In this document: in pieces, positions 25,344-33,562 of the stretch | How the letters are laid out: each line of letters opens with the position of its first letter | Numbering within the stretch: the stretch's first letter is position 1 | Source of the DNA: Chloroflexota bacterium | GTDB lineage: Bacteria > Chloroflexota > Anaerolineae > UBA4142 | NCBI GenBank assembly: GCA_016219275.1 | Contig: JACRBM010000024.1 | Location: forward strand, 87,858 to 151,857 | Direction: 5' to 3' | Length of the DNA stretch: 64,000 nucleotides | Made by a program: the position numbers and the translations under genes | Notes under the pieces: model-generated | What the model was told of the DNA's origin: nothing | The model's database searches: none | The model's input: the letters and a program-made list of their open reading frames with translations, nothing else

Positions 25344-26183
25344 ATGAGCAAGTTAGCTAAAATCCTAGTTCCCCTTTTTGTCCTGGTTGCGCTTTTCGTT
25401 TTTGCGCTCCCCGTTCTTGCCGATCAGCCCGGCAACAACGAAGACCCGTTTGGCGGATTTCCAATCATGGTCACGATTCCCGGCGACGAAGCGATGATCG
25501 CGCGTCTCGGTTTGATCGGTCCTTTGCCCGGCGGCTTGCCGAGCCGCAATAGCGGCGATGGCACGTCGCCGCGCCGCGCGATCAACATCGGCGGCATCTG
25601 GGGCGGGCAACCGTTCGTGGCAGGCGAGATGCCGCCGGAATTGCAGAATTGTTCCCTAGTCCGAATTCCCGCCGGCGCGTATCGGTGGTTCAAGCTCGAA
25701 TCGTACGGCGACCGCCGCACGCGCATTTGGCTCGACGATGAACTCAACTCCGCGACCAGACCATCGGGCAAGGCGGTCTTCGGCGCGGCGGATCGGTACA
25801 TGCTGGGCACCGCGCCCGGCGATGTGTGGCAAACGAATTCGTTGAGCGGCAGAGGCGACCAGAGCGAAAACTTTTTGGAGGGATTCGTGATGGCGGTGTA
25901 CGATCCGACGAACCTGCAACCGAACTGGGCGTATCAACCACCGAATGCCGCGTTGTTGAGCGTGAGTGTGGATGCGCGCGGAACATTGCTCCGCGGTTTC
26001 GACAATTTGTCGGTGAAGGACGTGACCGGCGCGGGCATTCACGGCTACGGCAGTTACAATGGTTATCAACCCAATCACCTCTTGTGGTACGAAGGACAAT
26101 GGGCGGGCTGGGTGTACACCTCGATCTACAATCAAATGATCTGGGACGGCACCGCGACCGTGTGTAGTCAGCGCATGCCGTAG
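25344..26183 (+). CDS. Secreted protein of unknown function
   Basis: 279 residues. Signal peptide: KLAK, then a hydrophobic core LVPLFVLVALFVFAL and cleavage after VLA (about residue 26). The mature part is Gly/Pro-rich, then a beta-rich domain with a PAGAYRWFKLESYGDRRTRIWLDDEL segment and NHLLWYEGQWAGWVY. No enzyme motif recognised; two cysteines far apart could form a disulfide. ATG adjoins the upstream stop and has AGGAGG six bases before it. Confidence 0.72.
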   Translation: MSKLAKILVPLFVLVALFVFALPVLADQPGNNEDPFGGFPIMVTIPGDEAMIARLGLIGPLPGGLPSRNSGDGTSPRRAINIGGIWGGQPFVAGEMPPELQNCSLVRIPAGAYRWFKLESYGDRRTRIWLDDELNSATRPSGKAVFGAADRYMLGTAPGDVWQTNSLSGRGDQSENFLEGFVMAVYDPTNLQPNWAYQPPNAALLSVSVDARGTLLRGFDNLSVKDVTGAGIHGYGSYNGYQPNHLLWYEGQWAGWVYTSIYNQMIWDGTATVCSQRMP

Positions 26184-26195
26184 CGCTTCATCCAT

Positions 26196-26250
26196 CCACG
26201 AAGCACACGAAGAACACGAATTTTTCGCGTATCTTCGTGTGCTTGTTTTT
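26196..26250. repeat. Palindromic CACGAAG element
   Basis: CCACGAAG, CACACGAAG and AACACGAA, then TTTTTCGCG and mirrored TCTTCGTGTGCTTG with T-run. Directly after the secreted-protein gene; it may act as terminator there. Confidence 0.7.
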
Positions 26251-26261
26251 TTACGCGATGC

Positions 26262-26290
26262 TTGACACTCGTTTTTTGTTTCGCTATAAT
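26262..26290 (+). promoter_or_regulatory. Consensus promoter of the herA-like gene
   Basis: TTGACA at 26262 and TATAAT at 26285 with a 17-base spacer, an exact match to the housekeeping sigma consensus. Transcription would start near 26297, leaving a leader of about 105 bases that contains a CCCTCCCC...GGGGAGGG hairpin before the AGGAG ribosome site. Confidence 0.85.
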
Positions 26291-26401
26291 GCTCGCAGTA
26301 GAACGATTGTTCAGTCGAGTGACGCAACCCCCACCCTGCCCTCCCCGTACGCAACAACCGCAAACAGGGGAGGGAGAAACGTAACGACGACAGGAGTAGA
26401 A

Positions 26402-28195
26402 ATGGACACAGTCGGTTATATCGTCGGCGAAGTACGCACGGATGAATTTACGTTTGTGACAAATCGCGAAATCGCGCCGCCGCGTCTCGAGTACATCGTC
26501 GTGCCGGTGGAAGAACCGACGCGGCACATTGACGTGCTCGCGCAAGTGACCTCGCTTAGTGTTTCATCGCGCTTGCTCGACACCTCGCTCTCGTACACCG
26601 AAGTCGAGTCCATCCTCAATCGTCTCAAATCCTCGCCGCCGATAGTCGTCGGCACCGCGCAAGTGCTGGGTTATCTCGAAGGAAACAACGTCCGCTTTCC
26701 GCGCCACGCGGCAACGCCCGGCACCAGCGTCGTCAACGCGCCGGATGAATTGCTACGCAAATTTTTCTCCGCGGTCGAAAGCGGCATCGCGATCGGCACA
26801 CTCATCAATCGTCCGAGCGTCCCCGTGTTGCTCAACCCGAACGGCTTGCGCCGCCATCTTGCGGTGATCGCGCAGACCGGCGCGGGCAAATCGTACACCG
26901 TCGGCGTCATCCTCGAAAAATTGTTGCAACTCGGTGGCACGGTCGTCGTGTTCGATCCGAACAGCGATTATGTGTTGATGCGCCGCGATACGCAACATCG
27001 CGCGACCTCGTTCGCGAATCACGTCGAAATTTTCCGCCTGCCGACGACGCAAGCCGGGCGCATCCCCGACGAGGAAATCGGCGGCTCGAAAAAATTCACG
27101 CTGCAATTTTCCAAACTCGAACCGGACGAAATTTGCCAGATGACCGGCATCGGCGAGACCTCGACGAACATTCGCAAAGCGATTCAAACCGTCTGGGAAA
27201 AATTGCAAGGGCAAGATTACACCGCCGCAACCTTTCTCGACGCGCTCGACCAACTGGCGAACGCGGGCGATGCCGGCGCGCCGCCGCAACCTGGGATGCC
27301 GCGCGGACCGCGCAACTTGAATCCCGCGATTGGCGACGAAGATTCGTTTGATCGCGATTTCGCCCGACGCGTCGCGGAGAAAGCGAACCTCGGCGTATCC
27401 TGGGAAGATTTGGGCAAGCCAATACCCGATGAACCCACGCCACGTGAAAAGAAATCGAACAACGCCAAGATGCCATCGTTCGATGCGATCACCGGCGCGC
27501 AAAAGGCGCTCAAGTACGTCGAGCGACTGACCAAGATTGACATCTGGGGTTTTGAAGATGTGCCGATGGACGATTTGTTGCGCCCGATGAATCTGTCAGT
27601 GCTCGATGTTGCGGGTGTGGATCAATGGATCGCGGAATTTGTCGTGGACAAGGTGTTGCGCGAAACCTGGTCACGCGCGGTCAACGAAGGTTTAGCGCGC
27701 CCGGTCTTTTTCGTTTTGGAGGAGGCGCACAATTTTGTCCCAGGTGGCGCGGGCGCAAACTCGCAAGCCGCGTACATCATCAAGCGCATCGCGTCCGAGG
27801 GTCGCAAGTTCGGCTTGTTCCTCGTCCTCATCACGCAACGCCCGTACAAAGTTCACGGCGACACGCTCTCGCAGTGCAATTCGCAGATCATCATGCGACT
27901 CACGAATCCGCAAGACCAGCAAGCGATTCGTCTTTCATCGGAAAGCATCAGCGAAGGATTGCTCGGCGATCTGCCCGGCTTGAACATCGGCGAGGCGGTC
28001 GTCCTGGGTCCGCTCGTGCGCGTGCCGGTGATGGTCAAGGTCGGTCACCGCGAATCGAAAGAAGGCGGCAACGACATTGACGTGATCGGCGCGCTCGAAC
28101 GCGCGCGGAGCGAAGTCATCACCGAAGTACGCGATCAAAAATCGAAAGAAGAAAAAAAGGCGCGCGGGCGAAGTGAGTGGAAGGAAGCGGTGTAG
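26402..28195 (+). CDS. herA: HerA-like hexameric DNA translocase ATPase
   Basis: 597 residues. An N-terminal beta-barrel (HAS-barrel) of about 100 residues is followed by the DUF87 ATPase: Walker A QTGAGKS (Gly160-Ser164), VVVFDPNSDY, Walker B FFVLEEAHNF (about 436-445), ITQRPYKV sensor and arginine-bearing LTNPQDQQAIR. HerA forms hexameric rings that pump DNA; in archaea it works with NurA, Mre11 and Rad50, and in bacteria with Sir2 or DUF4297 effectors in antiphage defence. A linker (about 285-350) is longer than usual and rich in Pro/Asp. No NurA is adjacent. ATG at 26402 with AGGAG; consensus promoter upstream. Confidence 0.88.
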   Translation: MDTVGYIVGEVRTDEFTFVTNREIAPPRLEYIVVPVEEPTRHIDVLAQVTSLSVSSRLLDTSLSYTEVESILNRLKSSPPIVVGTAQVLGYLEGNNVRFPRHAATPGTSVVNAPDELLRKFFSAVESGIAIGTLINRPSVPVLLNPNGLRRHLAVIAQTGAGKSYTVGVILEKLLQLGGTVVVFDPNSDYVLMRRDTQHRATSFANHVEIFRLPTTQAGRIPDEEIGGSKKFTLQFSKLEPDEICQMTGIGETSTNIRKAIQTVWEKLQGQDYTAATFLDALDQLANAGDAGAPPQPGMPRGPRNLNPAIGDEDSFDRDFARRVAEKANLGVSWEDLGKPIPDEPTPREKKSNNAKMPSFDAITGAQKALKYVERLTKIDIWGFEDVPMDDLLRPMNLSVLDVAGVDQWIAEFVVDKVLRETWSRAVNEGLARPVFFVLEEAHNFVPGGAGANSQAAYIIKRIASEGRKFGLFLVLITQRPYKVHGDTLSQCNSQIIMRLTNPQDQQAIRLSSESISEGLLGDLPGLNIGEAVVLGPLVRVPVMVKVGHRESKEGGNDIDVIGALERARSEVITEVRDQKSKEEKKARGRSEWKEAV

Positions 28196-28243
28196 GAATT
28201 GACAATTGGCAATTGTCAATTACCAATTACCAATTGCAATCCG
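28196..28243. repeat. Heptanucleotide array after herA
   Basis: GAATTGA, CAATTGG, CAATTGT, CAATTAC and CAATTGC units, phased at seven bases and partly self-complementary. It separates herA from the hydrolase gene. Confidence 0.7.
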
Positions 28244-28254
28244 TTCGGTGAATC

Positions 28255-29049
28255 ATGTCCATAATTCAAATCGGTTCACAAACAATTTTTTACGACGAGC
28301 ACGGCGCGGGGCACTCGCTCTTGCTCATCACCGGGCTAGGTGGCTCGCGGCTCGGTTGGTGGAAGCAGATCGAACCGTTCGCGCAACGGTATCGCGTTTT
28401 TGCAATGGACAATCGCGATGCAGGTGACAGTGCGCGTGCCATCGCGCCGTACACGATTGACGATATGGCGAACGACGCCGCGGGCGTGACTCAAAACCTA
28501 GGCGTCGCGCCGGCATTCGTCCTCGGCTACTCGATGGGTGGTTTTATCGCGTTGCAGTTGGTCCTGCAACATCCAGAACTCGTGGACAAGTTGATTCTCG
28601 TTTCCACGTCCGCTGGCGGACCCGCGCACGTTAGACCATCGCCGGAAAACATGGCGCTGTTGGCGCGCGACCCGAACGAAGATGCCACAACGCGCATCCG
28701 TCGCACTCAGCATTTACTCACCGGCGCGAAATATATTCCACCCGAAGACCTGGCAGAACTGATTGACCACGCGCGGCGCGTGCCGATGTCGCTCGATGCG
28801 TATCAACGGCAAGCCGTCGCGGCGATGGCATTTCACACGAGCGGCGTACATAAACGCTTGCGCGAGATTCGCGTGCCCACGCTCGTCATTCACGGAGACG
28901 CCGACCCGCTCGTCCCATATCCAAACGGGCAGGCGCTCGCGTCTGCGATTCCGAACGCAAGATTGGTGACACTCGCCGGAGTTGGACATTTGCCGCGCAT
29001 CGAAGCGACCCAGGAATTCAATCGCGCGGTGATCGAATTTTTGGGGTAG
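28255..29049 (+). CDS. Alpha/beta hydrolase
   Basis: 264 residues. LLITGLGGSRLGWW, AMDNRDAGDS, nucleophile GYSMGGF, Asp in HGDADPLVPY and His in GVGHLPRIE. It resembles small-molecule esterases/haloperoxidase-like hydrolases such as RdmC-type enzymes. Substrate unknown. The ribosome site is weak. No clear functional tie to the neighbouring herA. Confidence 0.85.
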   Translation: MSIIQIGSQTIFYDEHGAGHSLLLITGLGGSRLGWWKQIEPFAQRYRVFAMDNRDAGDSARAIAPYTIDDMANDAAGVTQNLGVAPAFVLGYSMGGFIALQLVLQHPELVDKLILVSTSAGGPAHVRPSPENMALLARDPNEDATTRIRRTQHLLTGAKYIPPEDLAELIDHARRVPMSLDAYQRQAVAAMAFHTSGVHKRLREIRVPTLVIHGDADPLVPYPNGQALASAIPNARLVTLAGVGHLPRIEATQEFNRAVIEFLG

Positions 29050-29057
29050 TATTTTTG

Positions 29058-29127
29058 CCCACCAAGCGCATAAAGGTCACAAAGAATTTCGGGTGAGATT
29101 TAGTGTCCTTGGTGTTCTTCGTGGGAG
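29058..29127. repeat. Palindromic element after the hydrolase gene
   Basis: CCACCAAG, CGCATAAAG and GTCACAAAG, an interior AATTTCGGGTGAGATT, then TGTCCTTGGTGTTCTTCGTGGG. The same class as 26196-26250. Confidence 0.6.
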
Positions 29128-29159
29128 AAAAAAATGCTTCCTGCAAAGGAGTTGGCGGT

Positions 29160-29528
29160 ATGCCACAGTCCAGAGATTTCCAAGCCACGTTTACGCACTT
29201 GAAAACCGTCCTGCAAAAATACGCCGAGCATCTGACCGTTACGGCAGACACACCAAGCAACTATTCGCTCGACGCGGGATACTCGGAGAAATTCAAACGC
29301 ACGATGTTTTTCGGCGCGGTGACGATCAAGAAGAACTACGTGAGTTTCTATTTGATGCCGGTGTATGTCTTTCCCGATTTGCTCAAAGGTATTTCGCCCG
29401 CGCTCAAGAAACGAATGCAAGGCAAATCGTGTTTCAACTTTACGACGATTGACGATGCGATGCTAAAAGAACTCGCCGCGTTGACGAAACAAGGTTTCGC
29501 ACGATTCAAGAAAGAGGGGTTCATCTAG
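29160..29528 (+). CDS. Small conserved protein, DUF1801-like
   Basis: 122 residues ending in the conserved block VSFYLMPVYVFPDLLKGISPALKKRMQGKSCFNF and a helical tail. Proteins of this look are widespread small cytoplasmic proteins without established function. The ATG at 29160 follows GGAGTTGGCG; an upstream in-frame start would extend it into the palindromic element. A second, truncated copy of its last third lies at 32478-32632. The following 29529-29693 holds no gene and no clear promoter. Confidence 0.65.
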   Translation: MPQSRDFQATFTHLKTVLQKYAEHLTVTADTPSNYSLDAGYSEKFKRTMFFGAVTIKKNYVSFYLMPVYVFPDLLKGISPALKKRMQGKSCFNFTTIDDAMLKELAALTKQGFARFKKEGFI

Positions 29529-29693
29529 ATGAAAATCAACGCGATCAATGCCAAGTCTGTAACTGATAATCTACTCCAAAGTCGAATTGGATAGTAACGT
29601 TTAGGTGAATCTGACAGCCAGTTTTCGCACAAGCATACTACACCAATACAGGCGCCATCGTTGGCAATTGCAAGCACTCGGAGAGGAGGCGAA

Positions 29694-31106
29694 ATGGGTT
29701 TTCGAATTGAACAAGATTCGCTCGGCATTGTAAGTGTGGCGGATGACGTATTGTGGGGCGCGCAGACCCAGCGCGCAATTCAAAATTTTCCTATTAGCGG
29801 ACTGAAACCTTATCGCGCGTTTATCTGGTCGATGGCGATCATCAAGCGCGCCGCCGCCGAAGTGAACCGCGACCTAGGACTGCTCGACAAAAAGATCGCG
29901 GACGCGATTGTCGTCGCCGCACAAGAAGTGATTGACAACCGGTGGGAATCCCAGTTCTGCGTAGATCCATTCCAAGCGGGTGCCGGCACCTCGCACAATA
30001 TGAACCTCAACGAAGTCATCGCGAATCGCGCCAATCAGATCCTGGGATTCAAAATTGACGATCCGAAAAAACCGGTCAACCCGAACGATCACGTGAACAT
30101 GGCACAATCCACCAACGACACGATCCCAACCGCGATCCGTTTGGGCTGTCTATGGCGGCTCGATGAAATGTTGAAAACAATCGGCACGCTGGCAGACGCG
30201 CTGGACGCCAAAGCCACAGAATTTAGCGGCATTGTCAAATCGGGACGCACCCACTTGCAAGACGCTGTCCCCATCACCCTTGGGCAGGAATTTGGCGCAT
30301 ACGCTCAAGCCGTCCGAAATGATCGGGAGCGCATCGCGGCGGCTGGAGATCGTCTTCGGCGATTGGGAATCGGGGGCACGGCGACCGGGACAGGGCTGAA
30401 TGCGCATCCGGAATATCAACCGCGCATGATAAATCGAATCAACGAATTGACTGGACTGCATGTTCGTTCGAGCGGAAATCTCTTTGAATCCATGCAGTCG
30501 CAGGCGGACGCCGCCGATTTTTCCGCGACGATGAACACGCTCGCAATCACGCTCACGCGGATCGCGAATGATTTTCGTTTGCTCGCGTCGGGTCCGGCGA
30601 CCGGACTGGACGAAATCCGATTGCCGGCGGTTCAACCTGGGTCGTCCATCATGCCGGGGAAGGCGAATCCCGTCTTGGCGGAGATGTTGAACATGGTGTG
30701 TTATCACGTCATGGGAAACAATCTGACAATCGCGCTGGCGTCCGCGGCGGGGCAGTTGGAATTGAACGTGATGATGCCGATCATCGCGTACAATCTGTTT
30801 CAAATGATGGACGTGCTGATCAGCGCGATCAACGCGTTCACGACGAAATGTGTCGTCGGCATCATCGCGAATCGCGAAAAAGCGGAAGGATGGCTCGCCA
30901 AATCTACGGTGCTCGTCACCGCGCTAAACCCAGTGATCGGATATATTAAAGCCGCGCAAGTGTCGCAAGAGGCAATGGCGCGCAACGTGACGATCAAGCA
31001 AGTCGTATTGGAAAAAGGTTATTTGAAAGAAGACGAGCTTGACCAAGTACTGGACGTGCGTAAGATGACCGAAGGTGGAATCATGCAAGTCAATGGAGGA
31101 GGATAA
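29694..31106 (+). CDS. Aspartate ammonia-lyase / class II fumarase family enzyme
   Basis: 470 residues. The lyase signature GSSIMPGKANPV is present, with RTHLQDAVPITLGQEFG and ASAAGQLELNVMMP. Diagnostic positions are mixed: VNMAQSTNDTIPTA has the aspartase-like STND, whereas NPNDHVN and WGAQTQRAIQNFPI resemble fumarase. It therefore either deaminates aspartate to fumarate or hydrates fumarate; aspartase is slightly favoured by the C-terminal RKMTEGG. ATG at 29694 follows GAGAGGAGG. Last plus-strand gene before the repeat-rich island. Confidence 0.82.
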   Translation: MGFRIEQDSLGIVSVADDVLWGAQTQRAIQNFPISGLKPYRAFIWSMAIIKRAAAEVNRDLGLLDKKIADAIVVAAQEVIDNRWESQFCVDPFQAGAGTSHNMNLNEVIANRANQILGFKIDDPKKPVNPNDHVNMAQSTNDTIPTAIRLGCLWRLDEMLKTIGTLADALDAKATEFSGIVKSGRTHLQDAVPITLGQEFGAYAQAVRNDRERIAAAGDRLRRLGIGGTATGTGLNAHPEYQPRMINRINELTGLHVRSSGNLFESMQSQADAADFSATMNTLAITLTRIANDFRLLASGPATGLDEIRLPAVQPGSSIMPGKANPVLAEMLNMVCYHVMGNNLTIALASAAGQLELNVMMPIIAYNLFQMMDVLISAINAFTTKCVVGIIANREKAEGWLAKSTVLVTALNPVIGYIKAAQVSQEAMARNVTIKQVVLEKGYLKEDELDQVLDVRKMTEGGIMQVNGGG

Positions 31107-31178
31107 GCCCGCGGGATGATTAAACTCGCAGAGATGCCATTGCTACGAGGATTTCGTCTAAATCTCATCAAAGCGTGC

Positions 31179-31628
31179 TTATATCTCGCCTGCATCCAGT
31201 TTTATGAGGAACTGTTGCACACTCAACACGGTAACGCCGTGCGCGTCAAGATGCTTGATGAGATCGAGGTCGCGCTTAATGTCGTCGTCGCGTGAGACGG
31301 CGTACTGCGCTTGCCCCAGAATCGCCGTTTCGAGAATGAGATCATCGTCCGGATCGCGACACTCGCGCACTGAGCCGGTCGGCACGATAATGTGACTGCG
31401 GCGGATCATCAGTTGCAAAAGTTCTTCGACATCGCTGGCTTGAATGGAGTACTTGCGCGTGATACGCGGGCGAGTCAAAACCTCGGAGAGTTCATCAAGC
31501 AGAGGTAACGAGACGACAACCTGAAACCGATTGTCCAGCCACGCGCGATGCAAGCGCGCCGGGAAACCCGCGGGGTTGATAAATGCCGAAACCCATACAT
31601 TCGTGTCAACGAGAACGACGATGGGCAC
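31179..31628 (-). CDS. PIN-domain toxin, intact copy in direct repeat A
   Basis: 149 residues, COG1569-type. PIN acidic residues: Asp in VVLVDTNVWVSAF, Glu in LLDELSEVLTRPRITR, and RECRDPDDDLILETAI plus AVSRDDDI. A predicted RNase toxin. The start is GTG at 31628, inside the antitoxin gene (23-base overlap). A second copy at 35332-35780 has lost its frame. Confidence 0.85.
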   Translation of the reverse strand: MPIVVLVDTNVWVSAFINPAGFPARLHRAWLDNRFQVVVSLPLLDELSEVLTRPRITRKYSIQASDVEELLQLMIRRSHIIVPTGSVRECRDPDDDLILETAILGQAQYAVSRDDDIKRDLDLIKHLDAHGVTVLSVQQFLIKLDAGEI

Positions 31629-31943
31629 GGCGCTTTGCCTTTACTTCGGAGGATGCGGCGGTAATGTCAGATTCAATTTCCTTCGGATCAAAGCGCGCCA
31701 TCCGCGCGTGAACACGTGCGAGCAAATTATCGAACTGCTCGCGCCACGCTTGCTCATCCGCGTTCAAGCGTTCCGCCAACAAGCGTTCTGCCAGCGCGTT
31801 GGGGGACAAGCGGTTGCGTTTTGCCTCGCGATCAAGTTGCTTGAAAATAGTTTCTGAAATCGTGAGTGTCCGTATCATCTCTGCCTCACTTTAGTTTCTC
31901 GGTCAGGATATTACAACGGTTGGGCGATTTCGGCAAGCGGGAA
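31183..31943. repeat. Direct repeat A, left copy (761 bp)
   Basis: Contains a complete PIN toxin/antitoxin pair plus the promoter-proximal sequence ATATTACAACGGTTGGGCG. The right copy at 35336-36094 is two bases shorter and roughly 90% identical by eye. Together they bracket 3.4 kb. Confidence 0.85.
31606..31878 (-). CDS. Ribbon-helix-helix-type antitoxin
   Basis: 90 residues; MIRTLTISETIFKQLDREAKRN followed by LSPNALAERLLAERL gives a ribbon-helix-helix DNA-binding start, and the C-terminal part (WREQFDNLLARVHARMARFDPKE) would bind the toxin. ATG at 31878. It precedes and overlaps the PIN toxin gene, so it probably autorepresses the pair. Confidence 0.78.
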   Translation of the reverse strand: MIRTLTISETIFKQLDREAKRNRLSPNALAERLLAERLNADEQAWREQFDNLLARVHARMARFDPKEIESDITAASSEVKAKRRAHRRSR

Positions 31944-32026
31944 CAGGCGTTTCGCAAGATTGTGATAGCGCATCATCGCGATTTCATGTATAATGTCACG
32001 CAGAAGAATGAGAGAGGTGATGCGCG

Positions 32027-32368
32027 ATGAAAAAGATCGGCAAGAAAATCCCAAGCCCAAGAGCGCGATCCAAAAACGCGCTTGCGCTGAAAAACCCAGT
32101 CCGCTCCACAAAACGCAACCGACTGATCCTGGGGCGCTATATCGTCGCCGACTCTGCAATCTGTCATGGCAAGCCCACCTTTCGCGGCACACGCATTATT
32201 GTATGGCAAGTGTTGGAAATGGTCGCGGAAGGAACAGATTGGGAAACCATCATTGCGCAATGGCATAGCAGCATCACGAAAGAAGCGATTGCCGAAGCCG
32301 TCCAATTATCCAGCGAAGCATTCTTCCGACACATAGACGAATTTGTTTTGGAGCCGACGCGCGCATGA
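32027..32368 (+). CDS. DUF433 family protein, probable antitoxin
   Basis: 113 residues. A basic N-terminal extension (about 30 residues) precedes the DUF433 core: GKPTFRGTRIIVWQVLEMVAEGTDWETI, a winged-helix-like antitoxin fold found in VapB45-type pairs. The usual partner, a DUF5615 PIN-like toxin, is not downstream, so it may be an orphan. ATG with GAGAGAGGTG upstream. Its last codons lie in repeat C. Confidence 0.8.
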   Translation: MKKIGKKIPSPRARSKNALALKNPVRSTKRNRLILGRYIVADSAICHGKPTFRGTRIIVWQVLEMVAEGTDWETIIAQWHSSITKEAIAEAVQLSSEAFFRHIDEFVLEPTRA

Positions 32369-32467
32369 ACATCCTTGGTTGGTCGAGTAGTAATCCGCGT
32401 CACTCACGCGGTTTTTTTCTGTTTGGCGTCGAAATGCGCCGAAGGAAACGTACGTCAATTGGCAGAT
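32340..32467 (+). repeat. Direct repeat C, copy 1, with intrinsic terminator
   Basis: Holds the end of the DUF433 gene (FVLEPTRA-stop), a terminator CCGCGT-CACTC-ACGCGG followed by seven T (32395-32418), and GTCAATTGGCAGATG. Copy 2 is at 33335-33461. Confidence 0.75.
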
Positions 32468-32477
32468 GCGCAGTACG

Positions 32478-32632
32478 CGCCCACGCTCAAGAAACGAATG
32501 CAAGGTAAGTCGTGTTTCAACTTTGCGACGATGGACGACGCGATGCTCAAGGAACTCGCCGCGTTGACGAAGCAGGGGTACGATAGATACAGGAAAGAGG
32601 GATTCGTATCACACGCGAGCAAAGCAGAGTAG
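32478..32632 (+). pseudogene. 3' remnant of the DUF1801-like gene
   Basis: Encodes LKKRMQGKSCFNFATMDDAMLKELAALTKQG, matching the C-terminal third of the protein at 29160 with mostly silent changes. The upstream part is missing and repeat C abuts it. Confidence 0.85.
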
Positions 32633-32729
32633 GCAGCGGATGGTGAATGTTTGCCATTTTGCCTTTGCAACCCAAATAGGAAACGTGGTAAAATGGCAAG
32701 CAATAAGTTACGCTTGAGGAGGAAAGCCA

Positions 32730-32957
32730 ATGCCAGCAGTTGAGAGAATTCACCGATACGTCCAGCAATTGCCACAACCACTACAGGCAGAAGTACTTGA
32801 TTTCGTAGAGTATCTTTTGTCAAAAGTGGAACGCGAGCAAAACCAGCAAGACGAATCAGAGTGGTCGGGCTTGTCTCTCGCGTCGGCGATGCGCGGTATG
32901 GAAGACGAAGTGACACCGGTATACACTATCGCTGATTTAAAAGTGGTCTTTTCATGA
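32730..32957 (+). CDS. DUF2281-like antitoxin
   Basis: 75 residues: MPAVERIHRYVQQLPQPLQAEVLDFVEYLLSK, then GLSLASAMRGMEDE, typical of short DUF2281-type antitoxins. ATG follows GGAGGAAAGCC. The stop overlaps the next gene's start (ATGA at 32954), the standard layout with a MazF-like toxin. Confidence 0.82.
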   Translation: MPAVERIHRYVQQLPQPLQAEVLDFVEYLLSKVEREQNQQDESEWSGLSLASAMRGMEDEVTPVYTIADLKVVFS

Positions 32958-33307
32958 AACGCGCCGGACAAATCGTCCTATTCAAATTTCCGCAGACCGA
33001 CCTCGCACAAGGAAAATTTCGCCCTGCGCTTTTGGTAGGCAAATTACCCGGTCAATTCGACGATTGGTTGATTTGCATGATCTCATCTCAAACGCAACAC
33101 GCTATCGTGGATTTTGATGAACTCATCGAACTTGACGACCTGGACTTTGCAAAATCTGGTCTGAAAGTAACCAGCGTGATTCGGGTAGGACGGCTTGCGG
33201 TCGTCAATGGAGAAGCATTACTCGGCGCGATTGGTGAAATTGATGAGGAGCGGTTGCGCCGCATCAAAACACACCTTGCAAAATGGTTAACGGAACCTGG
33301 CGATTGA
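32954..33307 (+). CDS. PemK/MazF-like toxin
   Basis: 117 residues. GQIVLFKFPQTDLAQGKFRPALLVGK is the MazF/PemK-type N-terminus with the active-site Arg, followed by CMISSQTQ and SVIRVGRLAVVN. Predicted mRNA interferase balanced by the overlapping antitoxin. It lies inside the bracketed island and looks intact. Confidence 0.82.
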   Translation: MKRAGQIVLFKFPQTDLAQGKFRPALLVGKLPGQFDDWLICMISSQTQHAIVDFDELIELDDLDFAKSGLKVTSVIRVGRLAVVNGEALLGAIGEIDEERLRRIKTHLAKWLTEPGD

Positions 33308-33334
33308 ACACGAGCAAATTCCAAGCAACGAACA

Positions 33335-33461
33335 AATTTGTTTTGGAGCCGACGCGCGCATGAACCTTCTCGATTCGTCGCGCAGTAGTCCGCGTTTCTC
33401 ACGCGGGTTTTTCTTTTTGGCGTCGAAACGCGACAAAAGAAACGTACATCAATTGGTAGAT
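33335..33461 (+). repeat. Direct repeat C, copy 2, with intrinsic terminator
   Basis: Repeats the DUF433 gene tail (LEPTRA-stop), a terminator CCGCGT-TTCTC-ACGCGG plus GTTTTTC (33390-33412), and ATCAATTGGTAGATG. No DUF433 gene precedes it, so it is a duplicated scrap. Confidence 0.75.
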
Positions 33462-33463
33462 GA

Positions 33464-33562
33464 ATGACGCGCGCCGCCGCGCTCGAACGCGCGCGCAGTG
33501 AATCCATCACGTTCAAGCGCGAGGAGAAATCGAATGAGGAAAAGAAATGGAAAGAGATTTAG
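33464..33562 (+). pseudogene. C-terminal remnant of a herA-like gene
   Basis: The frame reads MTRAAALERARSESITFKRE, then NEEKKWKEI-stop. The intact HerA at 26402 ends ALERARSEVITEV...KEEKKARGR...EWKEAV. The match in order and character is good. The stop lies 16 bases inside the DUF4365-like gene, an operon-type overlap. Confidence 0.7.

Noticed and set aside
31107..31178. Short frame beginning ATGATTAAACTCG after the lyase gene
   Set aside because: Resembles the first codons of the Mre11-like gene only over about 12 bases, then diverges; no ribosome site. Treated as chance.
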